Assembly (NCBI GenBank): GCA_029449245.1 | Contig: JANATF010000008.1 | Span: 1-64,000 of the forward strand | Reading direction: 5' to 3' | Length of the DNA: 64,000 bases | DNA from: Mortierella alpina | Lineage: Eukaryota > Mortierellomycota > Mortierellomycetes > Mortierellales > Mortierellaceae | Part shown: positions 8,932-18,476 of the stretch, one piece after another | Layout: every line of letters starts with the position of its first letter | Numbering within the stretch: the stretch's first letter is position 1 | Program-made: the position numbers and the translations under genes | Notes under the pieces: generated by a model | Told to the model about the DNA's origin: nothing | Database searches by the model: none | The model's input: the letters and a program-made list of their open reading frames with translations, nothing else

Positions 8932-10127
8932 AAATCGAACACGAAGGGGCTAGTGTTGGCAGTGGTGGCACTAGAGAGAGTGTGTTGAGCCTTGTTACCG
9001 AGTCTGGTGTTCGCGGGTTTGGTGGGACACTCCTTAACCCAGTGTCCCTCCAAACCACAGTAGCTACAGAGATCGTTATCTCTGCGTCGCTGTTTTTCTT
9101 CGGCGCTCACAGGGCGGTGCTGGGCTTGGCTGAGGTCCATGGCCATGGACGGGGCGGCAACGGACGCGGCGGGAGCGAATGGTCGCGGGACGGAAACAGG
9201 GGTCGAGTTGCGGGCGCTATTCAAGGTTGTTGTGGAACGAACAGGTTGTCTTTGCAGAAAGTAACCATATTGGCGAGTGTCGATCTCAATAGCCAAATCA
9301 GAGAACTCATAGAACGTGCGCGGTTCCTCCTGGCGTGACATGGTTTCTTGGACCGATTCTTTGAGGCCAATCCGGTACTGGGAGATTTTGGCAGCGTCGT
9401 TCCACTCGGTATCGGCAACCAACTGGACAAACTTATTGGTGTAGTCCAACGCCGAGCCTTTTTGCTTCAAGGCGCGGAGTTGAGACTCGGCCACGATGTG
9501 GGCGTTGGTGACGCCGAAATTCTTGGTCATGACCGACCAAAACTTATCAAGGCTGCTAATGATCGCGGGTCTTACTTCGTCATCCAGCTTAAAAGCAGGG
9601 ATGTGCTTTTCCATATACTTATAGGCCGCGGTGTCCCCCAGACGGGAGATGATGAACATGATTTTAGAGGCATCCGTTGGATGCTGCGAGCTCTGAGCCA
9701 AGAAGTACAGCTCCAGCTGAGACTGGAAAGTTTTCCAGTCTTCTCTTTTACCAGTGAACTTCTCGGGGGAGTCGATCTTGGGCTTGGCCACCGACTGAGT
9801 CTTGGTGGCTTCGGCAAGGGTCTTGAGGCCCCGGAGCATATCTTTCTGGAAGGTATTGTTCTCGTTGATGGCATTCAGAGCAATGATCTGTCCTTCGATC
9901 GTTTTGAATCTTGGTTCGACCATTTTGATGAGATCCTCGACGAAACTATGGTTGGTCTGTAAGAACTTGAGGAGGGGTCCGTACGCGGTGAGCTGGCTTT
10001 CGAGCGACTGAACGCGGTTTTTGAGATCCGCTACGACCGGGCTGGCTTGCTCGAGGAGAGTGTCCTCGATGGTTTTGACACGAGTTTGGAGGGCTTCAAA
10101 ATTCTGGTTGGCGGTTTCGAGACTCAT
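8913..10127 (-). CDS. gag: Gag polyprotein, inner chromovirus
   Basis: 404-aa structural protein. The N-terminal ~110 residues look coiled-coil-like (heptad-rich, FEALQTRVKTIEDTLLEQ). The capsid-like part follows (KFTGKREDWKTFQSQLELYF, YKYMEKHIP, IVAESQLRALKQKGSALDY, YRIGLKESVQETM). A canonical CX2CX4HX4C zinc knuckle (CSYCGLEGHWVKEC) lies near residue 355. The start is the first ATG after the leader, about 50 bp inside the 5' LTR. The protein is unrelated in sequence to the outer Gag beyond the family pattern, so this is a different chromovirus lineage, not a second copy. Confidence 0.93.
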   Translation of the reverse strand: MSLETANQNFEALQTRVKTIEDTLLEQASPVVADLKNRVQSLESQLTAYGPLLKFLQTNHSFVEDLIKMVEPRFKTIEGQIIALNAINENNTFQKDMLRGLKTLAEATKTQSVAKPKIDSPEKFTGKREDWKTFQSQLELYFLAQSSQHPTDASKIMFIISRLGDTAAYKYMEKHIPAFKLDDEVRPAIISSLDKFWSVMTKNFGVTNAHIVAESQLRALKQKGSALDYTNKFVQLVADTEWNDAAKISQYRIGLKESVQETMSRQEEPRTFYEFSDLAIEIDTRQYGYFLQRQPVRSTTTLNSARNSTPVSVPRPFAPAASVAAPSMAMDLSQAQHRPVSAEEKQRRRDNDLCSYCGLEGHWVKECPTKPANTRLGNKAQHTLSSATTANTSPFVFDLGNDDA

Positions 10128-10167
10128 GGCTGGGCAGGGACGTGGGTAGAAAGGTCAAAGTTGTTTG

Positions 10168-10176
10168 ACCTAGTAA
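10168..10176 (-). other. Self-primer-type PBS of inner element
   Basis: The nine bases abutting the 5' LTR (minus strand TTACTAGGT) have no tRNA-like TGG. They are the exact complement of ACCTAGTAA at 10300-10292 in the LTR, which starts about 39 nt after the first base of the TATATATA box, i.e. near the expected mRNA 5' end. This is the Tf1 self-priming geometry. A GGTCAAA-CAAC-TTTGACC hairpin overlaps and follows it. Confidence 0.65.
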
Positions 10177-10504
10177 TGTCGTGAATCTAGGCAGGGCAAG
10201 GACAGGATGACCTTTCACAAGGGCAGGAGGGAAGGGACAAGGGAAGTGGCAAGACAGGAGGGTTCAGGGTATGATCAAGGATGTATTCAAGTTACTAGGT
10301 AAAGAGCAACTGTACAGAGGGAACTACAGACTATATATACTAAACACTGAGCCCAGCGCGTAATGCCGCTTTGACCCATAGTCACCGGTCAGGACATAAT
10401 TCAAGGCATTCAGTAAAAAGGGGGCGCATGTCGATAAGGCATTAAAAGGCGAAATAAGGCTTGACCTAGGATACTACGCTTATCCTAGGGCCGAGTACGC
10501 GACA
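10177..10504 (-). repeat. 5' LTR of inner element
   Basis: 328 bp, same as 4898-5225. The minus-strand TATATATA box lies at 10339-10332, and the putative self-primer segment ACCTAGTAA at 10300-10292. The 25-bp hairpin is at 10465-10489. Confidence 0.95.
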
Positions 10505-10509
10505 CCCAG

Positions 10510-11644
10510 TCGCCAGAGACCAGCAGGACTTCTTCAACCACTTGAGATACCGGATCAACGCTGGGACACTGTGACCATGGACTTCATCGTACAGCTACCA
10601 AGGACACCTCGAGGGTTCGATGCCATCACGGTCTTCGTGGACAAACTCTCCAAGCAAGTCCACTTTGTCGCCAGCAAAACAACCGACACTGCTCCTGACG
10701 TCGCGCGGATCTTTTTTGACAATATTTTTCGGCTGCATGGAATGCCCACCTCCATCGTCTCGGACCGCGACGCCAAGTTCACCAGCCACTTCTGGAAAGA
10801 ACTTCATCGCCTCATGGATGTCAAGCTCGCAATGTCCACTGCATTCCATCCTCAGACGGACGGCCAGACGGAGAGAGCCAATCAGACGTTGGAGATCATG
10901 CTGAGAGCATTCGTGGACCAACAGCAGACGAACTGGGACCTTCTTTTGACAGCCGCAGAGTTCGCCTACAACAACGCCACCAATGCCACCACAGGATTCT
11001 CCCCCTTCTTTCTGAACGCCGGCTTCCACCCACGTGTACCAGCATCGCTGCTCCTGCCCCCGACCACACTCGTCCCTACGGTAGAGGCGTTCGTGACGAA
11101 CCAGCACACCTCCTTGACCATCGCAAAAGAGGCCATAGCCTTAGCACAGGAACGACAGGCCAAGAATGCTGACACACGGCGCCGAGACCACAAGTTCAAA
11201 GTTGGAGATCAGGTGCTGCTGAACACGGATCACATCACAGTCGCTGCGGATCAAAACCAGCCCTCACGCAAATTGCAGCCTCGCTTCATCGGACCCTACA
11301 CGTTGCTAGAGCAGCACACGCCGGTCACCTTTCGTGTTGAGCTGCCTCCAACGATGAAGATACACGATGTGTTCCACGTGGACCGCTTCCAAGAATATAA
11401 ACCGTCGCCAGAAGCCCTCGGACCACGAGCGCCCGCCATGCCTCCACCGGAGATCATTGACGGCGAAGAGGAATACGAGGCTGAAGGCATTCTCGAGTAC
11501 AGACGCTATCGTCGTCAGCATCAGTTCCTTATTCTTTGGAAGGGTTATCCTCGCAGCTCCGCCACTTGGGAACCACTCGGCAACCTCTCTCATTGCCTCG
11601 AGTTGGTCAACGAATTTAAAACAGCACATGGTATCCAATTTTAA
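10510..11644 (+). pseudogene. pol: Pol 3' part (integrase core, chromodomain), outer chromovirus
   Basis: Continuation of the outer pol in the same frame after the nested insertion. Integrase core with the three acidic residues in context: MDFIVQLP, SDRDAKFTS and TERANQTLE, then QQTNWDLLL and AEFAYNN. Next come the GPY-type region (FKVGDQVLL, RFIGPYTLLE, KIHDVFHVDRF) and a chromodomain (EYEAEGILEYR, FLILWKGYP, ATWEPLGNL) ending at TAA 11642. It lacks its own start and is probably not expressed alone. Confidence 0.93.
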
Positions 11645-11654
11645 AAGGGGAAGG
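11643..11654 (+). other. Polypurine tract of outer element
   Basis: AAAAGGGGAAGG, overlapping the end of pol by the stop codon and directly abutting the 3' LTR. Confidence 0.85.
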
Positions 11655-11754
11655 TGTAACAGTAGTGGCCAGTCACAACGAGTATATAGAGTAGGGTAGT
11701 ACGATACTTGCAAATACAACTCTTTTCCAGCTATTAGACCTGACCCCTGCTACA
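11655..11754 (+). repeat. 3' LTR of outer element (100 bp)
   Basis: Identical to 1037-1136 by eye and followed by the target duplication CAGAG (11755-11759). Confidence 0.95.
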
Positions 11755-13669
11755 CAGAGGGTGTTCGATTACTAAGGGTAGGATATTAGAGAGGGAATCA
11801 ATTACAGAGGTTTCGAATTAGAGGGGTATTCGAAAAAGAGAAGTTTTCATTTTAGGAGGTCTTGCACTTAGAGAGTGGTCTTGCACTTAGAGAGTGGTCT
11901 TGCACTTAGAGAGGGACCCTGCACTTACAGAGAGTTTGAGGAAAAGGTGCTTTCAGCTCGTTGAGGTTGCTCCTGCTGTTCAACAACTGTTTGGCTCGCT
12001 TAAGAGGATGGTTTTTTTGTGGAGGAAGCATATGTAGTACAGCCGGTGAAGCCAATATAGATTGAAAATGCTGCGGGAAGCTAACAATCGTTTTAGAAGG
12101 GTGCGAGGAGGCGAGGAGTAAACAAGTTCATGAAAGTGGACGAACTGCTGGACAGTGCAAAGTGTAAGTTGTCGGAGGACTTTGACCGAGCAGCTGTCGC
12201 CGACGAGGACATACCTTACTGGGGGATATAGAGGAGAGTGGAACGCTATGAAGAGGAAAGCTAGCGAAGTAAATGGTGAGGAGGTGGAAGTTGAGAACGT
12301 GAAAGGTGGGAAGAGGAAAACCAAAGGGAGAAAGAGGGAGAAGAGTGGTGTGTCTGAGAATACAGGCCGTAATAAACCCCGTAATCCAACGTCGCATATG
12401 CTCTGCATTTTAGCCTCTGCTTACTTTATGCTCTTTGTCTTCCCTCCTGCCTGCTCGTTTCCTGCCACCCGCCCTTACTCGTCTTTGATACAGTTAATGT
12501 AAGCTTCATGGTCCCCCCCCCCCCCCCCCACAAGAACAGGTACCACGGTTTGCAGTATAGGCTCTGGGAGGTCTTTGGTTTCCTGGAGTTTGTGCATTTT
12601 TGGAGTGGACAAGCAGAGTAGAGCGAGCTTTCTTTTGACTCGTGTTACGAGCTTTCCCTAGTCTTACCAGCAGCATGGAGCAGGATGATAGCATCGCAGT
12701 AGCCTTGCATGCTCATTTGCAAATTGGTGGCAAGCGCTGGACAAGGTACAAACCAGGATTGCAGCGCTGATTGAGGAGTCAAATTTGGAATGAGCTTGAC
12801 TCATTCACCAACTGCATTGACATTCCTTGTGCTCACGATGAGCTTTTCTTCTCTTATGTGTAACCACAGCATACACGGGCGTTTCTGTACTTCGCGACGC
12901 AGCGTCTTCGGCTGAGTGGCTCGAGAAAAGTGATTTTATGCTCTGCAGAAGCTTTTCTTTTCTTTCCTCCTCTCTTCGCTACTTGTTCACCTCTTTTCAG
13001 CAGCACGGAAGGTAAGCTTCATCTCTTTTGATACTCTACTCAAGCACATCCTTCGTCAAAGTCATGCCACTGCAGCTCAACAAACTCTGTTTTCTTGAAA
13101 TGAGGAATGAGCCAGCTCAATTGACAAGCTTTTTTTTTTGGCTTTTTCTCATTTCCTCAGTGTCGCTAGCAAGATGGAAGACAAGGCAGCGGGCGACCTC
13201 TCGCTATAACAAACCGAGGGCAAGGCAGCGGGTCCACTTCCCCGCTGGCTAAATATGGAAGGCAAGGTAGCGGGATAATCACTTCTTCGCTCTACAAGAG
13301 CAAAGTGAAAGTGGAGTCAACCACTATAAAAAACAGTGGAGTCAACCACTTCAAAAAACACTCTCTCTTTCTCACAGCAGCATATGAAGACGGTGGCGCA
13401 ACGCCGAAGGTAAGAAGCGAGAATATCTGGAATGCGGCTTTCGATGAGGATTGGCTCTTTATGTTGTCTTCTAACCCACAGACGTTTGCTCTACGTTTAT
13501 TATCTTCCTCTCAGTACGCCTAGAATATCGGTCGGTCGGCCAGCGAGGACAAAGCGCTAAGGAAGAGTGTCGTTGAAAGCGAACCCCACTTTTGTTGGAT
13601 GGTAACTTGGTAAGTAACTTGGTAGGACCAGTTGACCTTGGATTTATACTTTTGAATGAGGATGATTCA
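11755..13669. other. Gene-poor subtelomeric spacer
   Basis: No gene recognised. It contains a 19-bp tandem repeat (GGTCTTGCACTTAGAGAGT, 3 exact copies at 11858-11914 and a decayed fourth), a 17-base C run at 12513-12529, a duplicated GTGGAGTCAACCACT at about 13312-13343, and repeated AAGGCAGCGGG phrases near 13185-13275. A frame at 12155-12502 encodes a Lys/Arg-rich stretch (KGGKRKTKGRKREK) but has no homologue I recognise. Confidence 0.6.
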
Positions 13670-13675
13670 TCTCTA

Positions 13676-14622
13676 TTACGGCCCCTTATCGAACTGAGAA
13701 ATCCGAATCCGAATGCGCTTCGAATGACTCGAATCGGACTCGAAGCAGGGCGGATCCGATTCGATTTGAATGGCATGTTGCTCGCTTCGATTCGAATGAT
13801 TCGAATGATCCGAATGGAGCTTACTTCGAGCAGTCCGAATGCTCGAGTGTTCGAGCGGCCCGAATGCTCGAGCGGTCCGAATGCTCGAGCGATCGAACTC
13901 TTCGAATGATCGAGTGTCCGAGCGGTCTATAGGATTGAGTGTTCGAGCACTCCAATAGCCCGACTCACTCTCCTCGTGCCAATGATCCAGACAACATTTA
14001 TAACAGCGTGCGACGATAACTGTAGATCTACGATTGTCTAGCAGGGCAATTGAGTTCATGGAGAAGCGCGTGAGCAAGCCATGTAAAAAAAGTGCGGGCG
14101 CGAGCCATGTAAAGAAAGTAGTGGGCGAACCACGCATAAAAACGCTTGCCTTGATGCAAATGGTTGATCCGAACGCTTCAGGATCAAGGATCACCTCTAC
14201 GTGTGTTAACACAAGCGGTTAGGTACAGAGGATCATCAATAACAGCCATAAGAGCATGAGACCATTCAAGTGAAGCTCGAGTGCTCCGAATGCACGAGTG
14301 ATCCGAATGATAGAGTGTTCGAATGATCGAGTGTTCGAATGATCCGAATGCTCGAGCGCTCCGAATAATCGAGTGTTCGAATGATCCGAATAATCGAGTG
14401 TTCGAATGATCCGAATAATCGAGTGTTCGAATGATCCGAATAATCGAGTGTTCGAATGATCCGAATGCTCGAGCGCTTCGAATGCTCGAACTATTCGATC
14501 TATTCGAATCGGATTCGAACATGCAAGTCCATTCGGAATCAAAGCGGACTCGAACGCGCCACAGTACATTCGAACTCGGATTAGGCCAAATCCGATTCGA
14601 GCGGTTCGATAAGGGGCCGTAA
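13676..14622. mobile_element. Non-autonomous TIR element with TCGAA-rich core
   Basis: 947 bp bounded by 19-bp perfect inverted repeats TTACGGCCCCTTATCGAAC (13676-13694; complement at 14604-14622) and flanked by a 6-bp direct duplication TCTCTA (13670-13675 and 14623-14628). The two outer thirds are composed of short CGAATGATC/CTCGAGCG/GAGTGTTCG phrases in both orientations, including a 25-bp tandem repeat at about 14361-14470. The middle (about 13980-14270) is ordinary sequence without a convincing ORF. The structure is that of a MITE-like DNA transposon; I cannot assign the superfamily. Confidence 0.8.
14361..14470. repeat. 25-bp tandem repeat inside TIR element
   Basis: GAGTGTTCGAATGATCCGAA followed by TAATC repeats with start points 14371, 14396, 14421 and 14446, i.e. 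a period of exactly 25 bp. Partial units extend on both sides. Confidence 0.85.
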
Positions 14623-14628
14623 TCTCTA

Positions 14629-17600
14629 TGTTGGGTTTTCTATGTTGGGTTTATTGAACAAGCCTCTAACAACTCTCTCTACGGTACTATCACCCTGTAG
14701 ACTTCGCCGTACGTGTACAGACAGTCTTTTTCAAGAGGCAGGGCCCTCTAATAACCGCTGTTGTTCCACGATCCTAGGGTAAGTGCTTTCTGGTCATATT
14801 GTTGGTGTCCAGCCAGTGTCTGTACAATTTGCCAGTGCCTACGCGAGGGTCTTGGTCAGTTGCCTAGGCGAGTGCTATTTCCAAGGCTCAGTCACTGTCA
14901 GAATCAGATGCAATAGCCAGCGTAGATGTGAGTGTCGACAGCAACTGGGCCAAAGAGGGTGTCAAAGCGAGCGCAATTGTCAGTGCTGGCGTGGACGCCG
15001 GATAGAGAGCCATAAACCGTGTTTTCCTGAGCCTGTAGTAGTCAAAGACTAACACTTTTTTCATCGCATTCTATCCCCCGAGTATGTGTAGCGCTTCTCC
15101 AGTGCGTCGAGTCGGAAGGTGGACTAGCTGTGGTCACGACCTCGTTCTAGCATGCTGCAGTACCTGCCACATTACCGGAACGGCTTGTTGATTGCGGCTG
15201 GCTACTTTCCAGACTCGTCGCACTGGTTCAGCTGGAACTGTCGAATTCTCGGATCCTTTTTGTCCACAGGTACGTTTCGCAAATCACTCCACGCATCTCG
15301 TGTTCGTGGAAGAGAAGATCCATCTCGCCAAGGTTGCATAAGAGGGAAGGGTTAAACAACGGCAGCTTTGGAGAAAAAGGTATGGTTGGGCCGGAGAGTA
15401 AAGGCATTGGAGCAGCGTAGGCAGGGGAGTTGTGATCCGGAAGGGATGAGCAAAGGCGTGGTGGATCTGAAGGTGGACGCACTGTTTTCTTTTCTTTTGT
15501 AGTAGTCCGAAGGGAATTCATGAGGGTGAAGCAAGTGAGGAATGTGCTGAGTGATGGGGGAGAATGTGATGAGCACCGTGCCATCGGTGTGTGAGATGTG
15601 AAGGAAGAACGAGGCGAAGAGAGAAAAATAGATGAGGTGGTAGTCTTGGCCTGTGTTGGTGACAATCGTTGAAGAGCGAGGGAAACAAAGGTGGGAGAAG
15701 ATTCAGGGCTTGCTCGCTTCATCAAGGAGAGTTTGAGGTGAAGTCAGGTTGTGGGAGAGCTGATGTCCAGTTTGTGTTTGTTCCAAGCTGAAGCGGGCAA
15801 AGTGCCTGTAGAGCATATGAACGCGAGACTATGATAAAGTTACAGAGGCTCAATAGCGCGGTGATGAAAACGCTGTGTGAGAGAGACAGTGAAGGACAGT
15901 GAGTGCATAGATGGGCTGCGAGGAAGAATGTCAGGGTAGTGTCAACTCATGACACGAGTGAGATGATTCGAGCCGAGAAGAACACGCTAAGTGAAGGATT
16001 TGGGACTTGTTTGAACAAGCAAGAGTTCAAGGGTGTACAATAATAGCGAAGCAGCTCATGTCATAAAGTAAATCGAGTAAGATTGGGGGCGGTGTAGCTT
16101 TGTCTGGTCGGAGTCGATGTGAGAGTTGACGATGTGGGAAGAGCAAGAAAGCGGTGAAGGAAAGAACAATCGAATTGAGGAGAGAAGAGAGATTGTTCTT
16201 TTCTGAGTTTGCCTGTGCTCTGGTGAGAGAAAAGGGGAAATAGATTCGCAAGAGGTGAGCCGCTGAATGGAGTGAGAGGAAGGTGAAGGTGGTAGGCGTG
16301 AGGAGCCTGGTATAAGACTGTGGATCAACAAATCATCACGCCCAAGGACAGGTACACGGGACTACGGTCTGAGTGCATGAAAGTGAAGGTAGAGACGACC
16401 TGCGAAGAACAGCAGATGGATAGTGTGCGCTGAAGTTGAGGAACAGACAAGAAGAAAAGTGCAGAGAGAGAGGGAAGGTGAGATTGAAGTACAAGTGAGA
16501 GGTGAAAGGTGTGCGATGGCAAACCCAAAAAAAAGCTCGGTGAGTTTGATTGTGTCTTTGTGAACTAAGAAGGGCCACACTCGGTAAGAGTGAAGGCGGT
16601 GTACTTTAGCGAAAGTTTAGGGGCGATGAAAGTAACGGTGGTTGAGTATTAAGTAGGTGCTTTGGGAAGAGCGCGAAGCTGGTGATGGATGCAAAGAGAG
16701 GACACAAAGAGAAAGAAGCGAGTGTGCATGTTGTTGAGGTGGCCACCGGTGGGTTGTCATTGTTAAAAAAAAAGATTGAACAGCGGTGAAAGTGAGGGTA
16801 ATGACGGTGTGCGAGGGACAGTAGTTGGGCAGCGTCAGTAGCGCGTGAGGAGGACATGAAGAGACAAGAAAAGCTCAATGAGAGGGATGAAGGGCTTGAA
16901 GCACAGGTGAAAGGCGAAAGGTATGCAATGGCAAAACAAACAAAAAAGTTCAGTGAGTTTAACTGTGCCGCTGTGAAGAACGAGAAGGTTACAGTCGGCA
17001 AGAGTGAAGGTGTATGTGCGTCTGATCAAAGTCGGCATGAACAACTCTGACTGAGAAGGCGGTGAGGATGGAGAGAGCGAGAGAGTGTGTGACAGAGACA
17101 TAAGAGAGTGTGCGAGCTTTCGAGGTGGCCTGCGCTGTGGTGAGTGTCGTCGACGGCGAAAAGAATGGGGCGAGAATTAGATTCACACGATTAGACTCGC
17201 TGGATCAAGAGAGATGGGGTGAAGGTCGAAAAGAGTCGCGGGAAGAATAGTAAGTGGATTGGGGTGTGGTCGTGAAAGAGCAGCCATGGGAGAGGAAGCG
17301 GACAGTGAAGAACAGTGTTAGGCAGTGTCAGCTCACAATATGCGTCAAGTGAACAGCGAAGGGCTTTGAAGAAACGCGCAGAGAGATGGATGTAGGCTTG
17401 AAGCGGACGCGAGAGAGAAAGGTGTGGGATGGCGGTGGCGAATGGTAGTGTGGAATGGCAAAGAGAATGGTTCTACTGGCATACTGGCAGAAAGAGAAAG
17501 GCACACCGAGTGAAGACGGTGTGAAGGAGTGAGAGAGTGACAAAAACGGGAGGGGAGAGTGTTTGTGTGCTGTCGAGGTGTCCTGCCCTAGTGAGTGCCA

Positions 17601-18476
17601 TCGATGGCGAAGAGAAGAATGGAGAAGAGGAAAAAAAGGTGGCGTGCAGTGACAGACAAGGCGATGGATGCTTTGCTAATGGCGCGTCCTTGAGTGCGGT
17701 GAGAGTAATTTCATCCACGTTTGCGAATGATCAAAACCAGAGCATGCGTGTCGGTGTGAAGAAGGAGACAGACGGCTAGGTGATCATCGGCTCAGGGGAA
17801 TGAGTGAAAGAGGACTCGAAGACAAGGAGGGCCGTGGAATGTGTTGGCAGGTTGTGAGGAAAGTGAAATGAAAAGAGTAGGGAAAAGGTCCATGGTTTAG
17901 CCTGTCAAACAGCCACGTTTGCTCACTCACCTCAAGCAGGACTTGGCTGTGGACTATCGATTGGCTGGCACGAGGCTCACGGCAGTAAGACATGCAGCTT
18001 CCAACAGCGCCGTGCATGGTAGAAAGTTGCGCCGCATTAGGAGGAGGCGCAGATCCATCCGAGCAAAACAAGGGATAACCAGCAAAGCGCTATGAGAGCA
18101 ATCAACTGTATGCCACAGTTGTTCGCTTGCACCGACGTTGCCGCTCTTCGAATCAGTAGTGGTACCTGTTGCTTCTCCCTGTCTGCTTAAAAGAAAGGTA
18201 GCGGGGATAGTAAATAATAGATGGCCACCACCTTTGTACGCTCTTCTTGGTCAAGTAGTTATCAAACTTCAGTGGTTCATGGCTTTCTGGTGGGTCTGAG
18301 CTGGCCGATAGGGTAGTGGTGGCAGCCAATTTTATGGCTCGAGGAAATATGGCAAGGAAGCAGCAGGGCGGGAACAGAGTGAGGGACGAGAGTGAGGGAT
18401 CAGGGACAGGTGGCCTTTGCGATAACAGAAGCCTGGAAAGGGATATTATTTGTAACACTTGTTCTAATGCTAGCAG
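14629..18476. repeat. Purine-rich subtelomeric block of divergent repeats
   Basis: No gene recognised. From about 15.4 to 17.9 kb the plus strand is GA-rich and made of degenerate, spaced copies of shared phrases. GAAAGGTGTGCGATGGC-like occurs at about 16504, 16917 and 17417. A phrase like GAGGTGGCCTGCGCTGTGG lies near 16208, 17121 and 17574. GACAGTGAAGGACAGTG-like occurs near 15885 and 17306. Minus-strand frames here are Ser/Pro/Phe-rich by composition and begin and end without conserved pattern. 14.6-15.4 kb and 17.9-18.5 kb show nothing I can name. Confidence 0.55.

Larger units (their letters stand above)
4898..10504 (-). mobile_element. Inner Ty3/gypsy chromovirus, apparently intact
   Basis: 5607-bp element on the minus strand, with 328-bp LTRs at 4898-5225 and 10177-10504 that read as identical and end in TGTCG/CGACA. 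The target duplication CCCAG lies at 4893-4897 and 10505-10509. In element orientation: 5' LTR (10504-10177), self-primer-like PBS (10176-10168), gag (10127-8913), -1 frameshift signal, pol with chromodomain (8931-5236), polypurine tract AAATGGGGGGG (5237-5227), 3' LTR. Both frames lack internal stops, so it looks potentially autonomous and young. Confidence 0.96.
1037..11754 (+). mobile_element. Outer Ty3/gypsy chromovirus, split by a nested element
   Basis: LTR retrotransposon bounded by two identical 100-bp LTRs (1037-1136 and 11655-11754, TGTAACAG...GCTACA) with a 5-bp target duplication CAGAG at 1032-1036 and 11755-11759. Order: LTR, TGG-type primer binding site, gag, pol (protease, RT, RNase H, integrase, chromodomain), polypurine tract, LTR. 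A second retrotransposon (4898-10504) has inserted in the integrase region. Without the nested element and one copy of its CCCAG duplication the pol frame is continuous, so the outer copy was probably intact when hit. Identical LTRs suggest recent insertion. LTRs of 100 bp are very short for this superfamily. Confidence 0.95.

Noticed and set aside
11858-11933. 19-bp tandem repeat considered as a CRISPR-like array
   Set aside because: The units are contiguous without spacers and the host is a eukaryote; it is a simple tandem repeat.
12155-12502. 115-codon frame with Lys/Arg-rich segment
   Set aside because: No homologue recognised, no splice context, and it lies in a repeat-rich subtelomere; not enough to call a gene.
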